34,729 nucleotides of DNA from Desulfobacteraceae bacterium (GCA_014237365.1 JABZFQ010000077.1:1-34729); one strand, 5' to 3'; counted from the stretch's first letter, positions 23,536 through 32,918 are shown. Numbers and translations: made by a program. The notes: generated from the letters alone by a model not told the origin.

Positions 23536-25386
23536 ATGGGAATAAGTTTAAACGACAAATTATTCAGCACACCCAACGATCCTGGCGTCTATCTTATGAA
23601 GGATGCTGAAGGAAAAGTTATTTATGTGGGCAAGGCCAAAAACCTTAAAAAAAGGCTTTCCTCATATTTCAAACAATCCGAACAGATAGTTTTGAAAACA
23701 AGGGTTTTGGTTAAAAAAGTTTCAAGTTTTGATACAATTATAACAAGAACCGAAAAAGAGGCCCTGATCCTCGAATCGAATCTTATCAAACAATACAGGC
23801 CAAGGTATAACGTGATCCTGAAGGATGACAAAAGATATCCTTCGCTGCGTCTGGATATAAAAAGTCAGTATCCATGCCTGAATATTGTTAGAAAAATTGA
23901 AAAAAACGGAGCGCAGTACTTTGGCCCTTTTTCATCTTCTCAAGCTGTTCGACAGACTTTAAAAATAATCCACAAAACATTCAAACTTCGCAAATGTAAA
24001 ACAAAAAATTTTAAAAAAAGGCCGCGCCCATGCCTTAACTATCAAATAGGTGCATGTCTCGCACCATGCTGTCTGGAGGTCGATAACAAAACTTATAATA
24101 AAATTGTTAAAGAAGTTGTTCTGTTTTTAAAGGGGAGAACTCCTGAGCTTATTAAAAAAATAAAAAAGGAAATGATATCTGCAGCTAAAGATCAGGATTA
24201 TGAAAGAGCTGCAATACTCAGAGACAAGATGTTCGCGCTTGAAAAAACGCTTGAGAAACAGGTCGCAGTAACAAATGACTTTAAAGACAGAGATATCATT
24301 GCTATTGCTGATTCCCCAGAAATTTTGCTCATAGCTCTGCTTTTCGTCCGAGGTGGATATCTTTTGGGAAAAAGGCATTTTAGTTTTACAAAAACCATAT
24401 TAACAAAAGCGGAAATGGTTAGTTCATTCATAAAACAATATTATGAAAAAATGTATTTTGTTCCTCAAGAAATCCTTGTTTCGACACTTTTAGAAGATGC
24501 TTGCTTGCTTGAAGACTGGTTGTCTACCATAAATCAAAAAAAAGTCCGAATTTTGTATCCCAGAAGAGGAGAAAAGACCCAGCTTATTAAAATGGCGGCA
24601 GATAATGCACAAAACAGTCTAAAAGATCTGATGGATTCTACTAATGCCGCCATTGACATTTCCGTTAGACTTCAAAAAAGGCTCAGAATGGACAAAATGC
24701 CGGAACGCATAGAATGCTTTGACAACTCCAATATATCCGGGACAGAGCCTGTGTCAGGTATGGTAGTTTTTGAAAACGGCAAACCCAATAAATCCTTATA
24801 TCGTAAATACAAAATAAAAACAGTTAATAAACAAAATGACTATGCATACATGGCTGAAATACTTACCAGACGCTATGGCAAAGGAGAAAAATCAAAGCCT
24901 TATCCTGATCTGCTTGTAGTAGATGGCGGCAAGGGGCAGTTGAATATTGCTTTATCAATTATCAAAAAATTTAAACTTGAAAAAAACTTTGAAATAATAG
25001 GTATAGCAAAAAAAGATGTAATCAGGGGAGAAACAAACGATAAGGTTTACCAGCAGGGCAGGGCAAACCCTGTTAATTTCGACAGGGAAGGGGATCTCCT
25101 TTTATTTTTACAAAAAATAAGGGATGAAGCGCACCGTTTTGCGATCTCTTTTCATCGCAAACGTAGAGACAAGAAATCCATACATTCTATCTTTGATACT
25201 GTTCCCGGTATAGGCAAAAAAAGGAAAGAAATACTTCTTAAACATTTCGGAAGCATAGATAGAATATCTAAAGCAACACTTGAAGAACTTGTATCTTTGC
25301 CGGGAATAGATCGTAAGATAGCAGAAGAGTTAAAAAAACGGTTTGCAGTTGTCGGTTTACAGTTCACGGTTGATAAGGAACGGTGA
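23536..25386 (+). CDS. uvrC: UvrABC system protein C
   Basis: Dual-incision nuclease of excision repair, about 616 aa. Domains in order: GIY-YIG nuclease (PGVYLMKDAEGKVIYVGKAK), Cys-rich link (CLNYQIGACLAPC), UVR motif (AAKDQDYERAAILRDKM), RNase H-like nuclease (IECFDNSNISG, LLVVDGGKGQLNIAL) and C-terminal helix-hairpin-helix pair ending LPGIDRKIAEELKKRF. I chose ATG 23536 (MGISLNDKLFSTP); the frame extends to 23473 but family alignment starts here. The last dozen residues and the stop codon are encoded by repeat DNA: an inverted repeat from 25339 and the left end of the MITE at 25377, which provides TGA. The function is probably unaffected because the tail follows the last known domain. Confidence 0.96.
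   Translation: MGISLNDKLFSTPNDPGVYLMKDAEGKVIYVGKAKNLKKRLSSYFKQSEQIVLKTRVLVKKVSSFDTIITRTEKEALILESNLIKQYRPRYNVILKDDKRYPSLRLDIKSQYPCLNIVRKIEKNGAQYFGPFSSSQAVRQTLKIIHKTFKLRKCKTKNFKKRPRPCLNYQIGACLAPCCLEVDNKTYNKIVKEVVLFLKGRTPELIKKIKKEMISAAKDQDYERAAILRDKMFALEKTLEKQVAVTNDFKDRDIIAIADSPEILLIALLFVRGGYLLGKRHFSFTKTILTKAEMVSSFIKQYYEKMYFVPQEILVSTLLEDACLLEDWLSTINQKKVRILYPRRGEKTQLIKMAADNAQNSLKDLMDSTNAAIDISVRLQKRLRMDKMPERIECFDNSNISGTEPVSGMVVFENGKPNKSLYRKYKIKTVNKQNDYAYMAEILTRRYGKGEKSKPYPDLLVVDGGKGQLNIALSIIKKFKLEKNFEIIGIAKKDVIRGETNDKVYQQGRANPVNFDREGDLLLFLQKIRDEAHRFAISFHRKRRDKKSIHSIFDTVPGIGKKRKEILLKHFGSIDRISKATLEELVSLPGIDRKIAEELKKRFAVVGLQFTVDKER
25339..25369. repeat. inverted-repeat arm inside the uvrC 3' end
   Basis: The 31 bases starting CGGTTTGCAGTTGTCGG match the reverse complement of 25590-25620 at 28 positions by eye. 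The pair flanks MITE copy B. They contain the GTTCACAG/CTGTGAAC type of unit, suggesting a short interspersed palindromic repeat. Confidence 0.65.
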
Positions 25387-25557
25387 CGAAACAACTTCCC
25401 CAAGTAGGCGCATAGATTTGGGTCAAATTTGTTCGATCTCAAATCACAAAAGTTGATGGAATAGCTTACCTATTTTGATATTTTTGTGATTTGAGATCGG
25501 GCAAAGGTGGCCTGGAGCTGTGATGCATAGTTGGGGAAGTTATTTCGTCCCCGTTCC
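25377..25557 (+). mobile_element. GGAACG-family MITE, full-length copy B
   Basis: Starts GGAACGGTGACGAAACAAC and ends GTTATTTCGTCCCCGTTCC, with an inner hairpin (GATCTCAAATCACAAAA ... TTTTTGTGATTTGAGATC). TAA flanks both sides (25374-25376, 25558-25560). Nearly the same length as copy A and in the opposite orientation. The uvrC stop codon TGA at 25384-25386 lies inside it. Confidence 0.85.
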
Positions 25558-25589
25558 TAAAGACAAGAACTAGAAGAGAATTGAAAAAA

Positions 25590-25620
25590 CTGTGAACTGT
25601 GAACCGACAACTGTAAACCG
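25590..25620. repeat. inverted-repeat arm downstream of uvrC
   Basis: The sequence starting CTGTGAACTGTGAACCGAC is the partner of 25339-25369. It ends 5 bases before the stop codon of mdh on the minus strand, so a hairpin here could also serve as a 3' structure for one of the convergent transcripts. Confidence 0.6.
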
Positions 25621-25625
25621 TTTTC

Positions 25626-26549
25626 TTACTTCAAAAGCCCCACAAGTTCTTTAACCGCATCAGCCGATTTTTGCAGAGCTGCATTTTCTTCGTCAGTAAG
25701 TGTAATCTGGATAATTTCTTCTATTCCGTTTGAGCCTAATTTTACAGGAACCCCTATAAAAAGATCGTTTATTCCATACTCGCCTTCAAGATATGCTGCA
25801 CATGGAAGAATCTTCTTTTTGTCCTTAAGAACAGCTTCAGCCATTTCAACAGCCGCAGATGCCGGAGCATAGTAGGCACTTCCTGTTTTTAAAAGCCCTA
25901 CAATTTCAGCTCCACCCTTCCTGGTTCTCTCAATTAAAACATCAATTCTCTCCTTTGAAATCAATTCAGTAACAGGTATTCCAGCAACGGTTGAATAGCG
26001 CGGCAAAGGTACCATTGTATCGCCATGTCCGCCTAAAACAAATGCGTGCGTATTTTCAACAGAAACATTAAGTTCCATTGATATAAAAGCCCTGAATCTG
26101 GCCGAGTCTAATGCTCCGGCCATGCCGATTACTCTATTCCTGGGGAAATTGCTTGCCTTATAGGCAACATGACACATAGCATCAAGAGGATTGCTGACAA
26201 TAATAAGGACAGCATCAGGGGAAAATCGAACTATCTGTTCGGTGACACTTTTCATAATTTTTGAATTGGTGTTTAAAAGATCATCACGACTCATTCCGGG
26301 TTTTCTTGCTATACCTGCTGTAATGATAACAATATCGGACTTTTCTGAAGCCTCATAATTATTGCTGCCCATAAGATTGGCATCATGTTTTTCAATTGGC
26401 GCTGCCTCCGCAAGGTCAAGAGCTTTTCCCTGAGGCACACCTTCAATAATATCAATCAATACGACATCGCATAGTTCTTTTTCAGCCAGACGTTGCGCTG
26501 TAGTAGCTCCCACATTGCCTGCTCCGACTACGGTTACTTTCTTATCCAT
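25626..26549 (-). CDS. mdh: malate dehydrogenase (LDH-like type)
   Basis: NAD-dependent malate-oxaloacetate interconversion in the citric acid cycle, cytoplasmic; 307 aa, as usual for the LDH-like MDH group. Visible features: [14 protein letters not shown] dinucleotide loop, substrate loop [17 protein letters not shown] with Arg residues for the dicarboxylate, SNPLDAM, and the catalytic [12 protein letters not shown] with the active His. The minus-strand ATG has TTAGGAGAATTAT just ahead, a good ribosome site. Convergent with uvrC. Not related to the lipid cluster; a housekeeping gene. Confidence 0.96.
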   Translation of the reverse strand: MDKKVTVVGAGNVGATTAQRLAEKELCDVVLIDIIEGVPQGKALDLAEAAPIEKHDANLMGSNNYEASEKSDIVIITAGIARKPGMSRDDLLNTNSKIMKSVTEQIVRFSPDAVLIIVSNPLDAMCHVAYKASNFPRNRVIGMAGALDSARFRAFISMELNVSVENTHAFVLGGHGDTMVPLPRYSTVAGIPVTELISKERIDVLIERTRKGGAEIVGLLKTGSAYYAPASAAVEMAEAVLKDKKKILPCAAYLEGEYGINDLFIGVPVKLGSNGIEEIIQITLTDEENAALQKSADAVKELVGLLK

Positions 26550-26581
26550 ATAATTCTCCTAACAAAACGATATATGAAGCT

Positions 26582-26604
26582 ATCATAATTTCATTTTTTG
26601 TCAA
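26582..26604 (-). promoter_or_regulatory. candidate -35 box upstream of mdh
   Basis: On the minus strand TTGACA (complement of 26599-26604) is followed by an A+T-rich stretch, with a weak -10 candidate TAGCTT at 16-base spacing. About 50 bases upstream of the mdh start. Confidence 0.35.
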
Positions 26605-26612
26605 TATATACC

Positions 26613-26634
26613 TCGCACGTTATGGCCTTTCGAG
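26613..26634 (-). repeat. diverged end of the 4473-4620 hairpin element
   Basis: Read on the minus strand, CTCGAAAGGCCATAACGTGC and the next two bases match the left arm of the 4473-4620 element (CTCGAAAGTCTATAACTTGC) at 19 of 22 positions. MITE copy C begins 5 bases further on, so the older element may have been interrupted. Confidence 0.45.
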
Positions 26635-26638
26635 TTAT

Positions 26639-26718
26639 GGAACGGGGACGAAATAACTTCCCCAAAGGTGGCCTGAAGCTGTAATGCATACTTGGGGAAG
26701 TTATTTCGTCCCCGTTCC
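26639..26718 (+). mobile_element. GGAACG-family MITE, internally deleted copy C
   Basis: 80 bases with ends GGAACGGGGACGAAATAAC and GTTATTTCGTCCCCGTTCC, a perfect inverted pair, and the inner part AAAGGTGGCCTGAAGCTGTA shared with the right side of copy B. The inner Ca. 100 bases of the full copies are missing. The flanking triplets TAT and TTT do not match exactly. Confidence 0.82.
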
Positions 26719-26751
26719 TTTACATTAAACAAAAAGTTTAATTCCGGCGAC

Positions 26752-26780
26752 TTGACATTTAATGCAAATCTCTGTACTTA
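26752..26780 (+). promoter_or_regulatory. candidate promoter for the CHASE2 cyclase operon
   Basis: TTGACA at 26752-26757 with a weak -10, TACTTA, at 26775-26780 (17-base spacing). It lies between MITE copy C and the cyclase gene. Confidence 0.35.
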
Positions 26781-26787
26781 GTTAAGT

Positions 26788-26934
26788 ATGAAAAGACTAT
26801 CTGAAGAAGAAGTTATCTCCTGTATTCTGGGTATTCTAACAAGGTTTCTTGAGATACCGGAAAAATATGTAACCTTTAAAAAGGCGAGAGTCGTCACCAC
26901 AGATAGAAACTCTGTCAATGTCCAATCTCTGTAA
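26788..26934 (+). CDS. possible 48-aa leader ORF before the cyclase gene
   Basis: A short frame (MKRLSEEEVISCILGILTRF onward) ends with a stop overlapping the first codons of the cyclase gene. There is no clear ribosome site. No family recognised. It may be an upstream ORF, a remnant of a longer gene, or chance; the overlap with the cyclase start would allow translational coupling. Confidence 0.25.
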   Translation: MKRLSEEEVISCILGILTRFLEIPEKYVTFKKARVVTTDRNSVNVQSL

Positions 26935-29170
26935 GGCTCTGCTTGTGGGCCTGCTCACAGGCGTATTGGGATTGAGCCTTGTTCCAATCGCATCTCAGAT
27001 TGAGGAAGATATCGGCCTTGATTTCCTGTTCAAGCAAAGGGGGGCCAGAGATGTCCCGTCTGATGTTATCATAGTGACGATGGACAGGGTCTCTGCCAGG
27101 AATCTCAACCTGCCGCCAAATCCAAGGAAATGGCCCCGCTCTTTACATGCCCGCCTCGTTGAAACTCTCGCTAAACAAGGCGCCGCGGTTATTGCATTTG
27201 ATGTGTTTTTTGATGAAGCCCGCAGCCTGGATCATGACAGTCTGTTTGCCGATGCCATCAAGAACGCACGCAACGTTGTCCTGTGTGAATGTGTGGAAAA
27301 GGAGACAATCTCCTTAACTGACAAAAAAGGGGCGCAAACAGGACATCTGCACACTGTAAAACTGGTGCCGCCGATTCCTTTGCTTGCTCAATCCGCCATT
27401 GCCCTGGCGCCTTTTGTCTTGCCCAAAGTGCCTGTTAAGGTAAGCCAGTGCTGGAGGTTCAAACAAGGTGCCGGAGACAAACCGACATTGCCGATGGTCG
27501 TGTTCCAGATCTTCGCACTAAAGGCATATGATGAGTTTGTCCACACGCTGAAAAAGATTGCTCCTTATTATGCAGACAAGATGCCCATTGATACCGATGA
27601 AATAATAAATACCAAACGGGTTGAACAGCTTGCAATGATTTTAAGAAATATATTCGATAGAGAGCCGTTGATTGCAGAAAAAATGTTGGACGAGCTTGAA
27701 GATGCAATATCATTGTCTCTTGACCCGAAAAAGTATCAGGTACTCAAGGCGCTGATAAGAATTTATCAGGGACCAAGAAGTTGCTACCTTAATTTCTATG
27801 GACCTCCCGGCACTATAGCGACAATCTCCTATTATCAATTACTGCAGGATCAGGAGAAACCAGCCCTCAAGCAGAAACAACTTGATATAAACGGCAAAGC
27901 TGTGTTCATCGGAGTTTCAGAACGATTGCAGCTGGAACAGAAAGACGGCTTCTATACGGTCTTTTCTCAAGCAACAGGCCTGGATATAAGTGGCGTTGAG
28001 ATTGCGGCGACCGCTTTTGCAAACATGCTGGAGGATATGTCTGTTGAACCACTCGGACTTCGTACCCATCTTGCAACTATTTTTCTTTGGGGGGCGGGGC
28101 TCGGCATTCTCTGTTTTTTTCTGCCCACGCTTATTGCCGGAGCAAGCATAGTCGGCCTGAGCGCTGTTTATCTGGTCGTTGCTCAGTATCAGTTCAACAA
28201 CACCGCAAGTTGGTATCCACTGGTTATCCCTCTGTTGTTTCAGGGTCCCCTTGCATTCTTTCTTACTTTGATCTGGAAGTATTTCAACACTCATAAGGAG
28301 CGTGAGAATATCAGAAAGGCCTTTGGATATTACCTGCCCGACAAGGTCGTAGACCAGGTTGCAAGAAACATATCACATGTCGGGACAAGCAGCCAGATGG
28401 TTTACGGCACCTGTTTGTGTACCGATGCAGAAAAATATGCCACTTTGTCCGAAACTATGAATCCAAAGGAACTTAGCAGCTTCATGAACAGATATTATGA
28501 AGCTATCTTCCAACCGGTAATACAACACAGCGGGATTGTGTCGGACGTTGTAGGCGATTCCATGCTATCGATATGGGCCACAAGAGATCCTGATGTTGCT
28601 CTCAGGAATCAGGCGTGCCTTGCTGCACTGGATATAACAACTGCTATACGCCGGTTCAATCAGGCTTCTGCTGTTTTCCAACTTCCTACACGTATCGGGT
28701 TACATTCCGGACGTATGGTCCTGGGAAATATCGGCACTATCGATCATTACGAGTATCGCGCTGTGGGAGATGTGGTTAATTCCGCGTCCCGCTTAGAGGG
28801 GCTAAACAAATACCTCGGCACCATGATACTGGTCTCAAAGGAAGTGCTCCACGAACTTAATGGATTTCTGACAAGAAGGCTCGGAGAATTTCTTTTGGCC
28901 GGAAAAACAAGGCCAATAGTGGTCTATGAACTGATATGTCGTTTGGAAGAATCTAAAAAAAAACAAAAGGCCCTTTGCGCGATTTTTGACGAAGCAGTCA
29001 GCGCCTACAGAAACAAATCATGGGATAAGGCAATCGAAAAATTCTATGAATGCATGAGAATATATGGCAAAGATGGACCAGCGGCCTTTTATGCAAAATT
29101 GTGTAAGAAGTATAAAGAAAAACCGCCAAAGGAGATGTGGAACGGGCTAATTTCTCTGAACAAAAAATAA
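26918..29170 (+). CDS. CHASE2 domain-containing adenylate/guanylate cyclase
   Basis: 750-aa membrane sensor. An N-terminal membrane anchor (about 5-25) leads into an extracytoplasmic CHASE2 sensor (about 30-370: IIVTMDRVSARNL, AAVIAFDVFFDEARSL). Three closely spaced membrane segments (about 388-455) precede a class III cyclase domain (about 490-650) with metal Asp residues in CLCTDAEKYA and VVGDSMLSIW and the transition-state Asn/Arg in GDVVNSASRLE. The usual adenine-selecting Lys position before VVGD is Asp, a change I have seen in other CHASE2 cyclases. A C-terminal tail resembles one TPR. It probably makes cAMP in response to an envelope signal. The downstream FecR/TPR/barrel gene is 40 bases away and likely co-transcribed. 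Confidence 0.92.
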   Translation: MSNLCKALLVGLLTGVLGLSLVPIASQIEEDIGLDFLFKQRGARDVPSDVIIVTMDRVSARNLNLPPNPRKWPRSLHARLVETLAKQGAAVIAFDVFFDEARSLDHDSLFADAIKNARNVVLCECVEKETISLTDKKGAQTGHLHTVKLVPPIPLLAQSAIALAPFVLPKVPVKVSQCWRFKQGAGDKPTLPMVVFQIFALKAYDEFVHTLKKIAPYYADKMPIDTDEIINTKRVEQLAMILRNIFDREPLIAEKMLDELEDAISLSLDPKKYQVLKALIRIYQGPRSCYLNFYGPPGTIATISYYQLLQDQEKPALKQKQLDINGKAVFIGVSERLQLEQKDGFYTVFSQATGLDISGVEIAATAFANMLEDMSVEPLGLRTHLATIFLWGAGLGILCFFLPTLIAGASIVGLSAVYLVVAQYQFNNTASWYPLVIPLLFQGPLAFFLTLIWKYFNTHKERENIRKAFGYYLPDKVVDQVARNISHVGTSSQMVYGTCLCTDAEKYATLSETMNPKELSSFMNRYYEAIFQPVIQHSGIVSDVVGDSMLSIWATRDPDVALRNQACLAALDITTAIRRFNQASAVFQLPTRIGLHSGRMVLGNIGTIDHYEYRAVGDVVNSASRLEGLNKYLGTMILVSKEVLHELNGFLTRRLGEFLLAGKTRPIVVYELICRLEESKKKQKALCAIFDEAVSAYRNKSWDKAIEKFYECMRIYGKDGPAAFYAKLCKKYKEKPPKEMWNGLISLNKK

Positions 29171-29210
29171 AACTTGAAAGTAAGCAGATTAAATGATAAA
29201 ATAATAAAAT

Positions 29211-32200
29211 ATGAAACAAATTCAGACATATATCCTTATTCTCATAATATTCGTGACCATGTTTGTGAAATATCTGTTTCCGACTATAGCGGTGGCAGAA
29301 ATGGATGATTATTGGGCAGGCAAGGTTGTATCCGTACAGGGGAGGGTTCAGGTTCGAAGAGTTGGTGCAGCCGAGTGGGTCCCTATTCGATTGAACGATA
29401 CGTATGGTTTTGGCGACATGATTCGGGTGCAGGAGCAAAGTCGGGCAGCCGTTGTTCTTCATAGCGGAGCCATTCTGCGTCTTGATCAGAAAACCACAAT
29501 TATCTTTTCCGCATCAGAGCAAGAAGAAGAAACTTCTTTGCTCGACCTGCTCCACGGCGCTGCGCATTTCTTCAGCCCCACTCAGCGGAGACTTAAAGTG
29601 ACTACTCCCTTTGTCAACGCGGCCATAGGCGGCACGGAGTTTTTTGTTCGCGTAGAACCCAACCAGACCTTGCTGTCTGTATTTGAAGGACGGGTAGCAG
29701 CCATAAATGAGGCGGGAAGTCTTGTTCTTACAAGCGGTCAATCAGCCACAGCCCGGACCGGTCAGGTGCCTGTGTCACAAGTTGTGGTGCGTCCCAGGGA
29801 CGCAGTCCAGTGGGCCCTCTATTACCCGCCGATTCTGGATTATCAACCAGCCGATTTTTCCGGCGACTCTCGGACCGATTGGCAAGCTATGGTGCGAAAA
29901 TCAATCGGTTTCTTCTGGGAAGGTGACCTGGCCGGTGCATTTTCCAGCCTCAAGGGAACCCCCGATGATATTCTTGATCCGCGTTTTTTTACCTACAGGG
30001 CCTCATTACACCTTTTTGTTGGGCGCGTTGACGAAGCAAGCATTGATATCAAAAAAGCTCTCGATCTTGATCCATCTAATGGCCATGCCTTTGCACTTCA
30101 ATCGATAATTGCCGTGGCCCAGAACAAAAAGAAGCAAGCCCTTGACCTGGCAAGAAAGGCCGTGGAGCTTGCCCCTAAATCATCTGCCGCAAAGGCGGCG
30201 CTTTCTTACGCGCAACAAGCACATTTTGATATCAAGGGTGCATTGGTCAGTCTCAAAGAAGCAGCCAACCTCGATCCGGAAAACGCCCTGGTGCAAGCAA
30301 GGCTGGCGGAGTTGCAGCTATCTCTAGGGAATCTCGATGAAGCTGTCAGGGCTACCAGGCAAGCTGTTAGCCTGAATCCCGATATTGCACGCACACAAAC
30401 CGTCCTTGGGTTCGTTTACCTGATCGAAATCAAAACATTGGATGCAAAGAATGCTTTCAAAAGGGCAATTGAACTCGACCAGGGAGCACCCCTGCCGCGA
30501 TTGGGATTAGGGTTGGCAAGAATCCGTGAAGGTAATCTGAAAGAGGGCCGCGGTGAAATCGAAATCGCAGCGAGTATTGACCCGGACAACTCGCTTATCC
30601 GCAGCTATTTAGGGAAGGCCTATTTCGAAGAAAAACGCCACAAGAAGGCAAGGAACCAGTTGGCTATAGCCAAGGAGCTGGATGCGCTGGATCCGACGCC
30701 GTGGTTCTATGACGCGATTCGCAAACAGGCTATCAATCGTCCGGTTGAGGCTCTGCAAGACCTGCAAAAATCGATTGAGCTGAATGACAACCGGGCAGTC
30801 TACCGCTCACGGCTGATGCTGGACGAAGATCTGGCGGCCCGCAGTGCAAGCCTTGGGCGTATCTATAGTGATCTTGGATTTCAGCAGTTGGCTTTAGTCG
30901 AAGGGTGGAAGTCAGTCAATACGGATCCGGGCAACTATTCTGCACACAGGTTGCTGGCCGATTCATACGCTGCCTTGCCACGACATGAGATTGCGCGGGT
31001 GAGCGAACTTTTACAATCTCAACTGCTACAGCCTTTAAACACGGCTCCTCTGCAGCCCCAACTGGCGGAAAGCAACCTGCATGTCATGGAAGGTGCCGGC
31101 CCTTCGGATCCTGCGTTTAACGAATTCAACCCTCTGTTTTTGCGCAACCGCATTGGCCTACAGGCCAACAGCGTTTACGGGGGCAAAGAAACATGGGGCG
31201 ATGATCTCGTACTCTCGGGTCTCCATGGCCGTTTCTCATACAGCTTGGGACAGTTTCACTATGAATCCGATGGGTTTAGGACCAACAACGACCAAGGCGT
31301 AGATATTTATAATGCCCTGGTTCAAGTGAAACCCTTCTATCATACCAGCATCCTGGTCGAACTCCGCGACAAGAATCGAAAATACGGCGATTTGACACTA
31401 CGATTTGACCCCGACAATTTCGACCCCGCCTTACGTTACAATGACGATGAACAATCCCTGCGGTTCGGCTTTCGCCATTCATTTTCTCCCCGATCGGATC
31501 TCATTGGTACCGTTGCGTTCAAGGATGTGGATAGTGGACTGGTAGATGAACCTGATGCCTTTTCCTTTGTGAGCGAGACTGACGACTACGCCGGTGGAGT
31601 TCAACACATCTATCGAACTGAAATTATTACAGCCATCGGAGGTGTCGGCTACCTGGAATCGGATCTCAAGAATACGTTCAACTTTGTCACACTGCCAACT
31701 AGCATCACTGAGCGAACCGATCGCTATCTAAATTATTATCTTTATGCTCAATTAAAAGTTTCAAACACGGTGAACTGGTCGATGGGCGTCAGTTATGATG
31801 ATTGCAACGGTTCGATTGAAAAAGACCAAATCAACCCTAAGCTGGGTGTCATTTGGAACCCGATTCCTGCTCTGACCTTACGTGCTGCTGCTTTCCGCGT
31901 TCTCAACCGTCGGTTCATCAACCAGCAGACCATTGAGCCTGTCCAGATCGCCGGGTTTAATCAGTTTTTTAGCGATGTGGATACCTCCCAGTTCTGGCGC
32001 TATGGCGTTGCCACTGACTACCAGTTTACGGCTGATATCTTGGGAGGATTCGAAGTTAGCCGCCGCGATCTGGATATTCCCTATCTCAATTTTTCAAACA
32101 TCTATCAAGAAGCCTCATGGGAAGAGGATTTTGGGCGGGCCTATCTCTATTGGACCCCCGCGGATTGGCTTGCTGTCTCCGGTGAATACCATTACGAGCA

Positions 32201-32567
32201 GTTTGATCGAGACCTTGGATGTACAGGTGAAGAATCCATCCATACCCTTAAAACCCACCGCTGGCCGGTCGGACTGAAACTCTTCTGCCCCTTTGGATTT
32301 ACTGCCGGTGTAAATGCCACCTTTGTGGATCAAAAAGTTGAGTTTCACCCCGATATCTTTACTCCTGAGGCGCTGGTAGAAGACAGCGATAGCTTTTGGA
32401 ACTTAGACGCGAAAGTCAGCTATCGACTGGCAAAACGGATGGGAGTGATAACCCTTGAAATAAAAAATCTTCTTGACAAAAGCTTTAAATACCAGGGAAC
32501 GGATAAATTTAGGCTCGAATTTTCCCCTGAACGCTTATTGCTGGGGAAGATTATTTTTTCATTTTAA
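29211..32567 (+). CDS. FecR - TPR - outer-membrane beta-barrel fusion protein
   Basis: 1118 aa. A signal peptide (about 1-29, ending IAVA) is followed by a FecR domain (about 36-200: GKVVSVQGRVQVRR, LLHGAAHFF, FVNAAIGGTEFFV, VFEGRVAAIN). About 220-590 is a run of TPR units with the alternating LGxxYL... and AxxLDPxN pattern. After a linker with PLQPQLAESNLHVMEGAGPS, residues about 635-1118 look like a TonB-receptor-type barrel (DAKVSYRLAKRMGVITLEIK, end IIFSF with terminal Phe). No plug domain is evident. It is paired with the CHASE2 cyclase gene, a combination known in Deltaproteobacteria and cyanobacteria; its task is unknown, perhaps envelope sensing or assembly. Base composition is visibly richer in G+C than in the lipid cluster. 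Confidence 0.88.
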   Translation: MKQIQTYILILIIFVTMFVKYLFPTIAVAEMDDYWAGKVVSVQGRVQVRRVGAAEWVPIRLNDTYGFGDMIRVQEQSRAAVVLHSGAILRLDQKTTIIFSASEQEEETSLLDLLHGAAHFFSPTQRRLKVTTPFVNAAIGGTEFFVRVEPNQTLLSVFEGRVAAINEAGSLVLTSGQSATARTGQVPVSQVVVRPRDAVQWALYYPPILDYQPADFSGDSRTDWQAMVRKSIGFFWEGDLAGAFSSLKGTPDDILDPRFFTYRASLHLFVGRVDEASIDIKKALDLDPSNGHAFALQSIIAVAQNKKKQALDLARKAVELAPKSSAAKAALSYAQQAHFDIKGALVSLKEAANLDPENALVQARLAELQLSLGNLDEAVRATRQAVSLNPDIARTQTVLGFVYLIEIKTLDAKNAFKRAIELDQGAPLPRLGLGLARIREGNLKEGRGEIEIAASIDPDNSLIRSYLGKAYFEEKRHKKARNQLAIAKELDALDPTPWFYDAIRKQAINRPVEALQDLQKSIELNDNRAVYRSRLMLDEDLAARSASLGRIYSDLGFQQLALVEGWKSVNTDPGNYSAHRLLADSYAALPRHEIARVSELLQSQLLQPLNTAPLQPQLAESNLHVMEGAGPSDPAFNEFNPLFLRNRIGLQANSVYGGKETWGDDLVLSGLHGRFSYSLGQFHYESDGFRTNNDQGVDIYNALVQVKPFYHTSILVELRDKNRKYGDLTLRFDPDNFDPALRYNDDEQSLRFGFRHSFSPRSDLIGTVAFKDVDSGLVDEPDAFSFVSETDDYAGGVQHIYRTEIITAIGGVGYLESDLKNTFNFVTLPTSITERTDRYLNYYLYAQLKVSNTVNWSMGVSYDDCNGSIEKDQINPKLGVIWNPIPALTLRAAAFRVLNRRFINQQTIEPVQIAGFNQFFSDVDTSQFWRYGVATDYQFTADILGGFEVSRRDLDIPYLNFSNIYQEASWEEDFGRAYLYWTPADWLAVSGEYHYEQFDRDLGCTGEESIHTLKTHRWPVGLKLFCPFGFTAGVNATFVDQKVEFHPDIFTPEALVEDSDSFWNLDAKVSYRLAKRMGVITLEIKNLLDKSFKYQGTDKFRLEFSPERLLLGKIIFSF

Positions 32568-32657
32568 TATACAGACAACCGAAAAGAAAGGGAGGATGAT
32601 AAAAACAATCGTCAATCAGACAACTATTTTAAAATTTAAAAAAAGGAGAAGTTTAAG

Positions 32658-32918
32658 ATGAGAGTAGAAATTCCAGCCTGCCCCCCCGAGGGAGGATCCG
32701 CGGTTTTTTTTGATGCAAAAGGAAATATTGAAAGAGTTTTCGTATATAAAGATGATACCCTAGTTGAAATAAAGTATCCTATATCTAAGGATGATTTTTT
32801 AAAAAAGTACGAAGATATTAAGCTTGAAGATTGGGGGTCGGAGATCTTACCCGTAGAAATTAAATGCAGCCCCGGCCATTGGGCTATAATTAACGGTCAA
32901 TATATTTGGGTGCCATGA
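32658..32918 (+). CDS. small protein of unknown function, 86 aa
   Basis: Good ribosome site AAAAAGGAGAAG ahead of the ATG. The sequence begins MRVEIPACPPEGGSAVFFD, has charged middle segments (KDDTLVEIKYPISKDDFLKK) and ends CSPGHWAIINGQYIWVP. No signal peptide or membrane segment. Two Cys and the aromatic C-terminus are its only notable residues. I recognise no family. It lies 90 bases after the barrel gene, possibly in the same transcript, and ends before MITE copy D. Confidence 0.7.
   Translation: MRVEIPACPPEGGSAVFFDAKGNIERVFVYKDDTLVEIKYPISKDDFLKKYEDIKLEDWGSEILPVEIKCSPGHWAIINGQYIWVP

Noticed and set aside
25377-26718. Spaced repeats as a CRISPR array
   Set aside because: Copies are palindromic, unevenly spaced by kilobases or a housekeeping gene, and no cas gene is present.
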